Of a stretch of 64,000 nucleotides of DNA, positions 24,347 through 32,274 are shown in pieces. Within the stretch, counting starts at the first letter, position 1, and each line of letters starts with the position of its first letter. The translations under genes were made by a program, and so were the position numbers. Source of the stretch: a virus; the IMG/VR virus record IMGVR_UViG_3300027797_000025, positions 1 through 64,000 of that record; one strand, written 5' to 3'. Under the pieces are notes generated by a model. That model was not told the DNA's origin. It made no database searches and saw nothing but the letters and a program-made list of their open reading frames with translations.

Positions 24347-24808
24347 ATGCCCGTTGTTAAACCTACGGTTGGATCTAATAGTTGGGGTACAACCCTTAAC
24401 ACCGCTATTGATACCTTAGATGCAGAAAAGTCACCTATTGCCAACCCCACTTTCACAGGGGTTGTAACTAAGCCAATCTCAAGCATTACTTCATATCAAA
24501 AGTTTGCTGTAGCTGCGGTTACTACACCTATTACAGCTGGTGCTTACACAGTTCCTGTAACTGACACCTTTGTTATCTTTAACTCCGACTCAGCTATCTC
24601 TGTAACTTTTCCAACCGCGTCATCTTTTACAGGCCGTATGCTACACTTTAAGACAATTAATACGGGGCCAGTTGCATCTGTTTCTTCAAACGTAGTCGCA
24701 TTGGCAACTGTTACACCTGCTACAACCATATTTTCTGCTAACACGGCGGGCAAGTGGACAATCCTAGTTAGTAACGGCACTAACTGGGTAATCATGGCGC
24801 AGAACTGA
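24347..24808 (+). CDS. Short fibre/tip protein
   Basis: This 153-residue protein starts behind GGAGGAGCTTAATT. Its start (NSWGTTLNTAIDTLDAEKSPIANPTFTG) is the fibre attachment/shaft motif seen in the large fibre genes. The remainder is a beta domain (AGAYTVPVTDTFVIFNSDSAIS) ending in WTILVSNGTNWVIM. It is probably a short fibre or tip subunit separate from the main fibre cluster. Confidence 0.7.
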   Translation: MPVVKPTVGSNSWGTTLNTAIDTLDAEKSPIANPTFTGVVTKPISSITSYQKFAVAAVTTPITAGAYTVPVTDTFVIFNSDSAISVTFPTASSFTGRMLHFKTINTGPVASVSSNVVALATVTPATTIFSANTAGKWTILVSNGTNWVIMAQN

Positions 24809-24818
24809 AAGGTCCCTA

Positions 24819-24968
24819 ATGGCTAAAGATGCAAACCCTTGTTGGGATGGCTACGTTCAAGTAGGCATGAAAATGAAGGATGGCAAAAAGGTTCCGAACT
24901 GCGTACCTGCAGGCTCTGGAAAAAAGAAAGTTGCAAAACCTACTACAAAGAAGGCTGGTAAAAAATAA
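24819..24968 (+). CDS. Tiny Lys-rich protein with CWDGY motif
   Basis: This 49-residue frame runs from ATG 24819 to TAA 24966-24968, with AAAGG upstream and a TAATG overlap to the next gene. It holds NPCWDGYVQVGMK and VPNCVPAG, a two-Cys motif I have seen in small proteins of aquatic phages, followed by a Lys/Ala tail. It is the first of four tiny basic proteins in a row. Confidence 0.65.
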   Translation: MAKDANPCWDGYVQVGMKMKDGKKVPNCVPAGSGKKKVAKPTTKKAGKK

Positions 24969-25153
24969 TGTGTAAAGGATGCGGATGCGGTTGTTCAAAG
25001 GCAGGCTGTAACGGCGGTTGCAAGAAGACTGCAAAGAAGACTGCTAAGAAATCTGCTGCAAAGGGCATGTCCCCAAAGCAGAAGAAGCTTGATACAGATA
25101 AAGACGGGAAGCTAGAAGGCTCTGACTTCGCTGCCCTACGAAAGAAGAAGTAA
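24968..25153 (+). CDS. Tiny protein: Cys cluster, Lys/Ala linker, EF-hand loop
   Basis: This 61-residue protein has six cysteines in the first 18 residues (2, 5, 7, 9, 14, 18), a Lys/Ala linker and a canonical EF-hand calcium loop at 42-53 (D42, D44, D46, G47, L49, D53). A metal-binding N-terminus joined to a calcium loop is rare in so small a phage protein. It is coupled by TAATG on both sides. Confidence 0.72.
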   Translation: MCKGCGCGCSKAGCNGGCKKTAKKTAKKSAAKGMSPKQKKLDTDKDGKLEGSDFAALRKKK

Positions 25154-25296
25154 TGTGCGCGACTTGCGGCTGTGGGCAACCAAAGAACAAGCACGGGATG
25201 AAGACATTGCCAGCAGCGAACAAGAAGTTTGCTGCCAAAAAGGCTGTACCTGCAAAGGGTAAAAAAACCTCTATGGTAAAGAAGAAGGGCATGTAA
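25153..25296 (+). CDS. Tiny Cys/Lys-rich protein
   Basis: This 47-residue frame runs from ATG 25153 to TAA 25294-25296. The start MCATCGCGQPKNKHG is a Cys cluster related to that of the preceding gene, and the rest is a Lys/Ala/Pro tail. It is coupled to both neighbours by TAATG. It probably arose by duplication of the 24968 gene with loss of the EF-hand. Confidence 0.65.
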   Translation: MCATCGCGQPKNKHGMKTLPAANKKFAAKKAVPAKGKKTSMVKKKGM

Positions 25297-25520
25297 TGGC
25301 ACACGATGACAAAAAGTGGACCAAAGGCATGACCCCTGCTCAAAAAGAGAAGTTTGAAACTGAAGATAGCAAGAACGACTCTAGATTAGCTAACAAAATT
25401 AAAGGCTATATGTCTACTGCTAAAACAGTGCGAAGTAAAGAAAAAGACGCTGCCGCTAAAGCCAAAGAAAAGCCAGCTGCTAAAAAGGCTGAAACTAAAA
25501 AGAAGCCAAAAAAGAAGTAA
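25296..25520 (+). CDS. Small Lys/Ala-rich basic protein
   Basis: This 74-residue protein lacks Cys. It has WTKGMTPAQKEKFETED, which echoes the SPKQKKLDTD stretch of the 24968 product, and a C-terminal half almost wholly Lys, Ala, Glu and Pro, like histone tails. It could bind DNA or be packaged in the head. An intrinsic terminator follows at once. Confidence 0.75.
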   Translation: MAHDDKKWTKGMTPAQKEKFETEDSKNDSRLANKIKGYMSTAKTVRSKEKDAAAKAKEKPAAKKAETKKKPKKK

Positions 25521-25524
25521 GGTT

Positions 25525-25549
25525 AAGGCCCCGCAAGGGGCCTTTTTCT
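25525..25549 (+). terminator. Rho-independent terminator
   Basis: AAGGCCCC (25525-25532) pairs with GGGGCCTT (25537-25544) around a GCAA tetraloop and is followed by TTTCTTT. This is a clean terminator ending the small basic-protein unit. Confidence 0.85.
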
Positions 25550-25550
25550 T

Positions 25551-25556
25551 TATACT
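25551..25556 (+). promoter_or_regulatory. -10 promoter for tail operon
   Basis: TATACT lies just after the terminator. Its start point near 25563 falls downstream of ATG 25558, which supports ATG 25627 (behind TAGGAG) as the first translated start of the operon. Confidence 0.4.
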
Positions 25557-25626
25557 TATGATGACCTCATGCGAGGTCAAAGCTATACCTTGCGAAGTAT
25601 GTTGCCCTACTCTTAGGAGACTTGCC

Positions 25627-25773
25627 ATGTCTAATATAGACAAACCAGATGAAGTTGCATTTGCGCGAGCAATCGCTGAAAATCTTCCTTCGCAGGATGA
25701 CAAACATAAACAACTGGTGGGCTTGGGTTTATCATACTTACTAGGTAGAGCAATTAAACATGTCTCAAAATAA
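25627..25773 (+). CDS. Small hypothetical protein
   Basis: This 48-residue protein starts behind CTTAGGAGACTTGCC. It is mainly helical (EVAFARAIAENL, LVGLGLSYLLGRAIK). It overlaps the next gene by 14 nt. A longer frame from ATG 25558 exists but would start before the predicted transcript. Function is unknown; it heads the tail operon. Confidence 0.65.
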   Translation: MSNIDKPDEVAFARAIAENLPSQDDKHKQLVGLGLSYLLGRAIKHVSK

Positions 25774-26089
25774 CAACGTAGATATCCTTGCTTCTGACGC
25801 AGCTTACGCGTTAATCCCCGTTCTTGAACAGAATCTTCGCCTTGCCGCAGATGCTGGCGGGTGGCCTGATGACATTATTAAAGAGCTCTCAGTAAAGTTT
25901 GATGAGGGCGCCCTTTCTGCTGATTGGCCAGAGAACCTAGAACAGACTATTCAAGATTTAGAATATGGTTCTAAAGGCAACAGCCAGCCAGTACTTCGTG
26001 GTTTTATTTACCGAGCTGACTCTTATATTAAATCGGTATTAGCTAATCAAACAGTTGATTTGCTTATGCAGTACGAGGAGGTATTTTAA
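25760..26089 (+). CDS. Head-tail completion candidate
   Basis: This 109-residue helical protein (LIPVLEQNLRLAADAGGWPDDIIKEL) lies directly before a tail-terminator candidate. Position suits a small head-tail joining or completion protein. No family is recognised; it overlaps the next start by one base (TAATGG). Confidence 0.65.
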   Translation: MSQNNNVDILASDAAYALIPVLEQNLRLAADAGGWPDDIIKELSVKFDEGALSADWPENLEQTIQDLEYGSKGNSQPVLRGFIYRADSYIKSVLANQTVDLLMQYEEVF

Positions 26090-26712
26090 TGGGAAATCCA
26101 TTTATTATTGCTGAAGACCTCGCTTTAAAAACTCACCTATCTGGGCTTACCGTATCTGATGAAAAAAGTGCTTCACGTCAAGTAAAGCTTTGGTTTGGGT
26201 ACCCTGATGTAGAAGTACGCGCCCAAGAATTCCCATTTGTAACTATTGATTTGATTGATATTATGCCTTCAAATGAGCGCCAAACCTCTGGTTTTACCTA
26301 CGATGGTGACTACAACGGAACAATAGCAATTAACTCAGATGGTGCTTACGGCTACGAGATTCCTATTGCTTATGACCTTATATATCAAATTACATCTTAC
26401 GCTCGTCATCCAAGGCACGATAGAGCAATTATGTTTCAGCTACTAAATAAGTTTCCATCAAAGTTCGGAAAGCTGCCAGTACCTAATCAACTTGGTACAG
26501 AAATTGGTTATCGCTCGATGTTCCTTGATGGATTTGTAAAACGAGATGCTGTGGAGGGGGAGACTGGAAACCGTCGCCTGCTTCGTAACGTTCTATCAGT
26601 ACGTGTAATAAGTGAGATGTCTCCTGATTTGGCGCTCTCTCGAACACCGTACGTAGAAGAAGTGTCTTTGGATACTACCTCGACTCCCCCTTCTGGATAC
26701 ACACTGGTATAA
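26089..26712 (+). CDS. Tail terminator/completion-like protein
   Basis: This 207-residue protein shows alternating strands and helices (FPFVTIDLIDIMPSNERQ, IPIAYDLIYQITSYARHPRHD) in the pattern of tail-terminator proteins that cap the tube and sheath. Its place immediately before the sheath gene matches other myoviruses. The call rests on fold pattern and order. Confidence 0.62.
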   Translation: MGNPFIIAEDLALKTHLSGLTVSDEKSASRQVKLWFGYPDVEVRAQEFPFVTIDLIDIMPSNERQTSGFTYDGDYNGTIAINSDGAYGYEIPIAYDLIYQITSYARHPRHDRAIMFQLLNKFPSKFGKLPVPNQLGTEIGYRSMFLDGFVKRDAVEGETGNRRLLRNVLSVRVISEMSPDLALSRTPYVEEVSLDTTSTPPSGYTLV

Positions 26713-26750
26713 CACATGTCACTTACGAAACAACTTAAGGAGATAATCTA

Positions 26751-28322
26751 ATGGCATTTTCACGCCCTGGGGTGTACGTCCAAGAGGCACTAACCCCTAT
26801 TCAACCTATAGATGGGCCAAACTCGGATTCAGTAGCAGCTTTTGTTGGTGCTAACGATCGAGGCCCTGTTACACCAACACTAGTTACATCCTGGACTCAG
26901 TATGTAAATCTTTTTGGTTCTTGGAACTCAACGTTCTCAAATGATCTTCCAATTGCAGTTTATTTGTTCTTTACAAACGGCGGACGCCAAGCGTACATTC
27001 TACGCGTAGTTACTACTGGCAACGCTACTGCAGGAAACAATGCGGCTGTTGCTACTAGAACGCTTCTAGATAGAGCTGGAACAGCTTTAAACACCCTTGT
27101 ACTAAGTGCAAAAAACCCTGGTACCTGGGGTAACTACATTAGCTATACTATTACAAACGCTCCAACTACAGGGTATTTTAATTTATCTGTCTATTACAAC
27201 GTGCCAGCAGCCCCAACAGATGCGTATATTGTTGAAAAATTTACAGATTTAAGCATGGTTACTACTGACACAAGATACGCTGTAAACGTAATCAACACCT
27301 CTTCAACATATATTACAGCAGCGCAACCTGCAACACCTTCAGCAACCGCTGCTCCTAATAACAACCCAGCTGTTGCATCAACCCCAGTTGCATTAGTAGG
27401 TGCTACAGACGGCCTTACCCCAACAACAACACTCCTTACAACTGCTCTTTCTTTGCTTGACCCAATTAATACATCTTTAATACTAAACCTTCCAAACAAA
27501 ACTGACGATACCACTATCAACGCTGCGCTTTCATACGCGTCTGCTCGTGGAGATGTGTTTGTTGTAATTGACCCAGTTGCTGGGGCTGTAGTTGGCCCAG
27601 TTGGGACTGCTGGAACCCAGCTGTACGTAACAGCAACATATGGAACAAGCACAACTGGATCTTACGGTGCTGTTTACTATCCACAACTTGTAATTAGCGA
27701 CCCAACAGTTGGTATTGGCGCCGCTACAGGTGTTACCCGTAATGCCGCTCCTGGTGGAGCAATTGCTGGTTTGTACGCATCTACTGATGCCGCACGCGGA
27801 GTGTTTAAAGCACCTGCAGGCCTTCAAAGCAGAATTGCTGGAGCAGTATCAGTTACTTCTCTATCAAATACTGACTTAGATTCACTAAACAGTGCGGCCG
27901 TTCCAGTAAACGCTATTAAATTCGTTCCTGGCTCAGGAATTGTAGTTATGGGAGCTCGTACGCTTAAGTCAGGTTACATAGATCGTTATGTTCCTGTTCG
28001 TCGTACCCTTATCTACTTAAATAAGTCCCTTAAAGACTTAAGCGAGTTTGCAGTGTTTGAGCCAAACGACCCATCTTTATGGCGTCGAATTAACTCTACG
28101 TTGTCCTCTTTCTTGACCAACTTTTGGGCTCAAGGAGGCCTTAATGGAGCAACTCCAGCACAGGCTTTCTATGTAAAAGTAGATAGCACTAATAATTCAC
28201 AGGCATCAATTGATAACGGAGATCTTACAATTGAAGTCGGTGTTTCCCTTCAGCGCCCAGCTGAATTCGTAATCATCAAAATAGGTCAGTTCAACGGTAG
28301 AACTACCGTTACTACGGCGTAA
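26751..28322 (+). CDS. Contractile tail sheath protein
   Basis: This 523-residue protein starts behind AAGGAGATAATCTA. The N-terminus FSRPGVYVQE and the C-terminal region (GARTLKSGYIDRYVPVRRTLIYLNKSL in register, then RINSTLSSFLTNFWAQGGL) are typical sheath landmarks. The subunits contract on infection and drive the tube into the cell. Its presence defines the phage as a myovirus. A Thr/Ala/Pro-rich middle (about 190-330) is probably a surface domain. Confidence 0.92.
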   Translation: MAFSRPGVYVQEALTPIQPIDGPNSDSVAAFVGANDRGPVTPTLVTSWTQYVNLFGSWNSTFSNDLPIAVYLFFTNGGRQAYILRVVTTGNATAGNNAAVATRTLLDRAGTALNTLVLSAKNPGTWGNYISYTITNAPTTGYFNLSVYYNVPAAPTDAYIVEKFTDLSMVTTDTRYAVNVINTSSTYITAAQPATPSATAAPNNNPAVASTPVALVGATDGLTPTTTLLTTALSLLDPINTSLILNLPNKTDDTTINAALSYASARGDVFVVIDPVAGAVVGPVGTAGTQLYVTATYGTSTTGSYGAVYYPQLVISDPTVGIGAATGVTRNAAPGGAIAGLYASTDAARGVFKAPAGLQSRIAGAVSVTSLSNTDLDSLNSAAVPVNAIKFVPGSGIVVMGARTLKSGYIDRYVPVRRTLIYLNKSLKDLSEFAVFEPNDPSLWRRINSTLSSFLTNFWAQGGLNGATPAQAFYVKVDSTNNSQASIDNGDLTIEVGVSLQRPAEFVIIKIGQFNGRTTVTTA

Positions 28323-28337
28323 AGGAGATAAATAAAA

Positions 28338-28970
28338 ATGGCAGGCGATAGCGCAATTAACAGATTTTCTACTTTAGCGACTGACCCGTTACGTTCGTTT
28401 CGGTTTCGCGCAGAGTTTTCAGCGGTTGATAACACATTTAGCAGTAAGCTAGTTACAACCTCAGGACAAACACCAAGCCTTACCACTATGTCTACAGGTT
28501 TTATTGGTGGATTTACATCCATCAGCGGCCTTAACATCACAACACAGGCTATCCAGTATCGTGAAGGCGGTTATAACACCACTGTTCACCAAGTACCTGG
28601 TATGACTACGTTCTCACCAATCACGCTACAGCGCGGTGTTCTTTACGGAAATGACCAAGGAATCACATGGATGCGTGGTTTATTTGCTGCAGTATCAGGT
28701 GACGGCATCCAAGCTGGAGCAACCAACGCAAAGGGTTTCCGCGTAAATATGAAAATTTACGTAATGGACCACCCAAACTCAGCAGCTGCCAACACGCCAC
28801 GTATGGGATTTGATATCCGTAATGCGTGGATTACTCAGCTAAGCTATACCGACTTAAATGCTAATGATGGCGCTCTTCTATTTGAATCAATGAACTTGGT
28901 TCATGAAGGCCTATCTGTATTCTTTACAGATGCGTCATTTAACCCAACAGATAGCCGTACACTCTCTTAA
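28338..28970 (+). CDS. Tail tube protein
   Basis: This 210-residue protein follows the sheath by 15 bases behind AAAGGAGATAA. DPLRSFRFRAEFS at residues 16-28 and GFRVNMKIYVMDHPN in the second half match the gp19-type tube of T4-like tails. The product stacks as hexameric rings inside the sheath, with length set by the tape measure. Confidence 0.88.
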   Translation: MAGDSAINRFSTLATDPLRSFRFRAEFSAVDNTFSSKLVTTSGQTPSLTTMSTGFIGGFTSISGLNITTQAIQYREGGYNTTVHQVPGMTTFSPITLQRGVLYGNDQGITWMRGLFAAVSGDGIQAGATNAKGFRVNMKIYVMDHPNSAAANTPRMGFDIRNAWITQLSYTDLNANDGALLFESMNLVHEGLSVFFTDASFNPTDSRTLS

Positions 28971-28992
28971 TCAAACAAAAGGAGCACAATAA

Positions 28993-29784
28993 GTGTCAAA
29001 CGTCATCACTGATGCGGAACTCGTATCACAATTCGCAAAAAAAGCTATGGAAGAGCCCGAGGCGGTTATCACGTCTCGGGCCCCTTCTGAAACTTCTGTT
29101 GATCTTCCTGGCGGGTACATTAAAAACGGTACCGTCATTAAAACCGCAGAAGTAAGAGAACTAAACGGAGCTGATGAAGAAGCCATTGCAAAGGCAGGGT
29201 CTCGTGCTAAAGCTCTACACGTTCTCCTTCAAAGGGGGCTTGTAAAGCTAGGAGCAGATGAAGTTACTAAAGAAGATTTAGATAATCTTTTATCTGGTGA
29301 CCGAGACGCTATCTTGCTTGGTATTCGCAAGGTTACTTTTGGAGAAGAAATGCCTTTAAATGTTCGTTGCTTTACCTGCAACGAAGATCAAGAAGTTGTA
29401 TTAAATCTAACTGAAGACGTACCAGTCGTAAAACTAGAAGACCCTATTGAGGGCCGTGCTTGGTTTGTAAACACTAAAAACGGTCAGGTAGGCGTAGCCC
29501 TACCTACTGGATTAGTCCAGAAAAAGTTAATGGATAACGCAGATAAAACAGCTGCTGAAATCAATACCCTTCTTCTATCTGGCTGCGTTCTTTCTGTTAA
29601 CGGCGTGCCGTCTATGGGAGCGCACACTGTGCTTTCTCTTGGAATGGTTGACCGAAGCAAAATTGTTGATGAAATTATTGAAAAGAACCCAGGCCCACGC
29701 CTTGGGGAGGTGAGCAAAGCCTGCAAGGCATGCGGTGAAGATATAAGTCTTCCGTTGAGCTTGCTTGATTTGTTTCGACTCTAG
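28993..29784 (+). CDS. Tail assembly chaperone, upstream frame
   Basis: This 263-residue protein uses GTG 28993 behind AAAGGAGC. It has a helical first half and two Cys pairs (CFTCNED near 131-137 and CKACGED near 243-249) that look zinc-binding, plus LGIRKVTFGEEMPL, recalling baseplate/chaperone proteins of T4-like phages. Between tube and tape measure is the standard place of the chaperone G. A UUU CGA site at 29773-29778, just before the stop, allows +1 shift into the next frame. Confidence 0.75.
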   Translation: MSNVITDAELVSQFAKKAMEEPEAVITSRAPSETSVDLPGGYIKNGTVIKTAEVRELNGADEEAIAKAGSRAKALHVLLQRGLVKLGADEVTKEDLDNLLSGDRDAILLGIRKVTFGEEMPLNVRCFTCNEDQEVVLNLTEDVPVVKLEDPIEGRAWFVNTKNGQVGVALPTGLVQKKLMDNADKTAAEINTLLLSGCVLSVNGVPSMGAHTVLSLGMVDRSKIVDEIIEKNPGPRLGEVSKACKACGEDISLPLSLLDLFRL

Positions 29785-29932
29785 ATTAAGTACATATGAT
29801 GATCTGCTAAACCAATACGAGGTATTAACAAGATCATTTACAGGTTGGACTTTAACAGAGATTAAAGCGCTCTCTTATAGAGAGCGTTTAAACTGGTTAG
29901 ATAGAGCGATGCGGTATAACGGAAGGAAATAG
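29777..29932 (+). CDS. Tail assembly chaperone, frameshift extension
   Basis: This frame is open from 29759 to TAG 29930-29932 and has no good start codon (TTG 29765 lacks a ribosome site). It encodes DSRLSTYDDLLNQYEVL followed by FTGWTLTEIKALSYRERLNW, a conserved T-domain type segment. If the ribosome slips +1 at TTT CGA (29773-29778), the product reads through as one chain of 312 residues (261 + 51). Such G/GT pairs bind tape-measure protein before tail assembly. This part would be missed in ordinary gene calling. Confidence 0.72.
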   Translation, partial: DSRLSTYDDLLNQYEVLTRSFTGWTLTEIKALSYRERLNWLDRAMRYNGRK

Positions 29933-29934
29933 CA

Positions 29935-32274
29935 ATGGCTGATAGCAAAAGCGGTATGAACTTACCATCACGTACTAGCTTTGTTATTTCCGACCTTAAA
30001 ACTGGCATCTCTGGTATGCGCCAAGAGACCTCTCTTTTAAATCAAGAGTGGTCAAGCCTTGTTCAAAAAATGGGAACTGGCGTAACCAAATTTAATAGTA
30101 TTGGCGGAAATGGGCCTGGTAGCGCCCTAGCTTCAACTAAAGTTGCCCCAGACCCCGTCTTTAGCAATTCTAATCCTAACTCTGGAAATCTAGTTGCTGC
30201 TGGGCCTTCGGGTGGCGGCGGAGGATTTAACAATAACAATAACAATAACAATAACAATAGCTCTGTTGGCGGCGGTGGTGGCGGCAATCAAGGTGGAGGC
30301 GGCGGAAATCTATTCAGAAACCTTTCTGAGTTTATTAGTAGTAATAAAACGGGCTCCGCACTGTATGGCATGGGAACCGCACTAGAGGGGGCCCAAGCCA
30401 CATCTGACATGGTTCAAGCTCAGCTATTAATGCAGCGCACTGCCGCTAACATGCCGAGTGACCCAGGTTTATCATTTCGTGACACAATAACAGGCTCAGG
30501 CGGAGGATCTCGTTACGAGTACGCCCGCCGTAGTGCAACACAAATGGCAAAAATGGGCCAAGCTAATGACCGTATGGACGCTTTTAATGCAATGACTGCT
30601 GCTCAAAGCTACGGTTTGACAGGCACTAACTACTTGCAAAACGCAAACAACCCTTCTAAGTTTGAAGGCAGTATTGCAGCACAAATAGCAAACACCTCTA
30701 ATTTAACTCCAGGTATTGGTCTTGAAGGTATGACCCGTGCAGCTGGTGGAATGCAACGAGGCCGTAATGTAAACATGCTTAAAGGTGTTGGCATAGAGAT
30801 CCGCGACTCTAATGGAAACATGAAAGGCCCAGAAGAGATTATTGATGCCCTTTGGAAAAAGATTTGCCGTGATTACTCTGGCGCGTACGGCTCAGGAAAA
30901 TCACCATCTGAACGTGAAATACAAATAGGTTTTCAACAAGGAAACTCCATGGACCAGCTGGTTCAAAATATGTTTGGAGACGATCCTTTAATTTATACAA
31001 CTATTAAAAATGGTCTTATTTATAAAGCCAAAAGTGGTGGCGGCGCCATTACTAAAGAAAATGTAACTGATTTTGGTATGACAACCGCTGCAGCTAACAC
31101 TTTTGCAATGAAACAAGCGCTTAGCACACAACAACTTGGTCAAGTATCTAACTTTGGAGCTGGCGCGTACAACATTACACAAATGGGGCTTAATGCTGTA
31201 ACAGGTGTTTTAAACGCAACAGACGCTGCATCTGGCCCTGCGTTTGGTCCGTTAAAGATACTCAACGGAATTGCTGCAATTATGCAAACTTTGGGCAATT
31301 CTGCTGGCGGAATGAGCTCAGCCCTTATGAATTTCTTAATGATCAAACTCGGCCTTAGGGGCAAAGCAGCAGGCGGACCAGTAGACGATAAACAACCATA
31401 CATTGTTGGTGAAAAAGGTCCTGAGCTATTTATTCCAAAAACTGATGGAACAATTATCCCTAACATGGACGGTAAAAACCCATTTAGACATCACGGAGGA
31501 AGTGTAAAAGCCACTGGCCCAGACATGAGTAAAAATGAATGGGCTAAAGCTCTTATTGCTAAACTTGGTGGAAGTCCCACTGAAGCAAACAGTAGCGCAG
31601 TGCTTTCTTGGATGGCGCAAGAGGGCGGTCATTGGAACAACTCCGCGGGCTATAACCCTCTTAACACAACCCGTAAAATGCCTGGCGCAAAATTAATGGA
31701 CGGCGGTCCTGGAAGAGAGCACGGCGTAAAACACTACACAAGTTGGGAACAGGGGTTAGAGGCTACTGTTTTAACTTTAACTGAAAAGGCAAAAGAACGC
31801 GGCTACGACAAAATTGTTAATTCTATTATTCATGGAAAAGACCGAAATAGAATTATGGACGCCGTGTATGCCTCTAAATGGGGAACAGGTCCTGGCGGCA
31901 CAATAACCTCGAGTACATCTTCTTCCTCTTCCTCCTCTTCCTCCTCTTCATCCTCTTCTACGTTTACAGACAGCGCAGTTATGGATAAAGAAGGCATTGC
32001 AGCAGTTACTCAATACTTAGGCAAAGATTTTGGTGACGCTTATAAAAACTATTTAAAAACTGGCGAAGTTGGAGACACAAGCCTTGCAAGCCTTGTTGGA
32101 GGCGGCGCTGCTGGAGCAGGCCTTGCTGCAACTCTTGGTAACGCAATAACCAACAACTACGGCGGAGTTACATTTAATATGAATGTATTAGGTGGGGACC
32201 CTAAAACCCTTGAAAGTGCAATTAAAAAGTACGTTGACACGCTTCAAACAGGAACAGGGGTGAGTGGTAAATAA
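29935..32274 (+). CDS. Tape measure protein with lysozyme-like domain
   Basis: This 779-residue protein sets tail length and is ejected with the DNA. After a helical start come low-complexity Gly/Asn/Ser tracts (about 92-125, with a run of ten Asn), a helical tape (130-480) and the common segment AAGGPVDDKQPYIVGEKGPELF (about 479-500). Residues 530-660 look like a muramidase: E563 in AQEGGHWNNSAGYNPLNT is the likely acid, and HYTSWEQGLEA follows. A run of Ser (about 662-680) precedes the C-terminal domain. It is short for a tape measure, so a short tail is expected. Confidence 0.85.
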   Translation: MADSKSGMNLPSRTSFVISDLKTGISGMRQETSLLNQEWSSLVQKMGTGVTKFNSIGGNGPGSALASTKVAPDPVFSNSNPNSGNLVAAGPSGGGGGFNNNNNNNNNNSSVGGGGGGNQGGGGGNLFRNLSEFISSNKTGSALYGMGTALEGAQATSDMVQAQLLMQRTAANMPSDPGLSFRDTITGSGGGSRYEYARRSATQMAKMGQANDRMDAFNAMTAAQSYGLTGTNYLQNANNPSKFEGSIAAQIANTSNLTPGIGLEGMTRAAGGMQRGRNVNMLKGVGIEIRDSNGNMKGPEEIIDALWKKICRDYSGAYGSGKSPSEREIQIGFQQGNSMDQLVQNMFGDDPLIYTTIKNGLIYKAKSGGGAITKENVTDFGMTTAAANTFAMKQALSTQQLGQVSNFGAGAYNITQMGLNAVTGVLNATDAASGPAFGPLKILNGIAAIMQTLGNSAGGMSSALMNFLMIKLGLRGKAAGGPVDDKQPYIVGEKGPELFIPKTDGTIIPNMDGKNPFRHHGGSVKATGPDMSKNEWAKALIAKLGGSPTEANSSAVLSWMAQEGGHWNNSAGYNPLNTTRKMPGAKLMDGGPGREHGVKHYTSWEQGLEATVLTLTEKAKERGYDKIVNSIIHGKDRNRIMDAVYASKWGTGPGGTITSSTSSSSSSSSSSSSSSTFTDSAVMDKEGIAAVTQYLGKDFGDAYKNYLKTGEVGDTSLASLVGGGAAGAGLAATLGNAITNNYGGVTFNMNVLGGDPKTLESAIKKYVDTLQTGTGVSGK

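Noticed and set aside
25558-25626. Upstream start for the 48-residue protein
   Set aside because: The predicted transcript from TATACT would begin after this ATG, and TAGGAG stands before ATG 25627.
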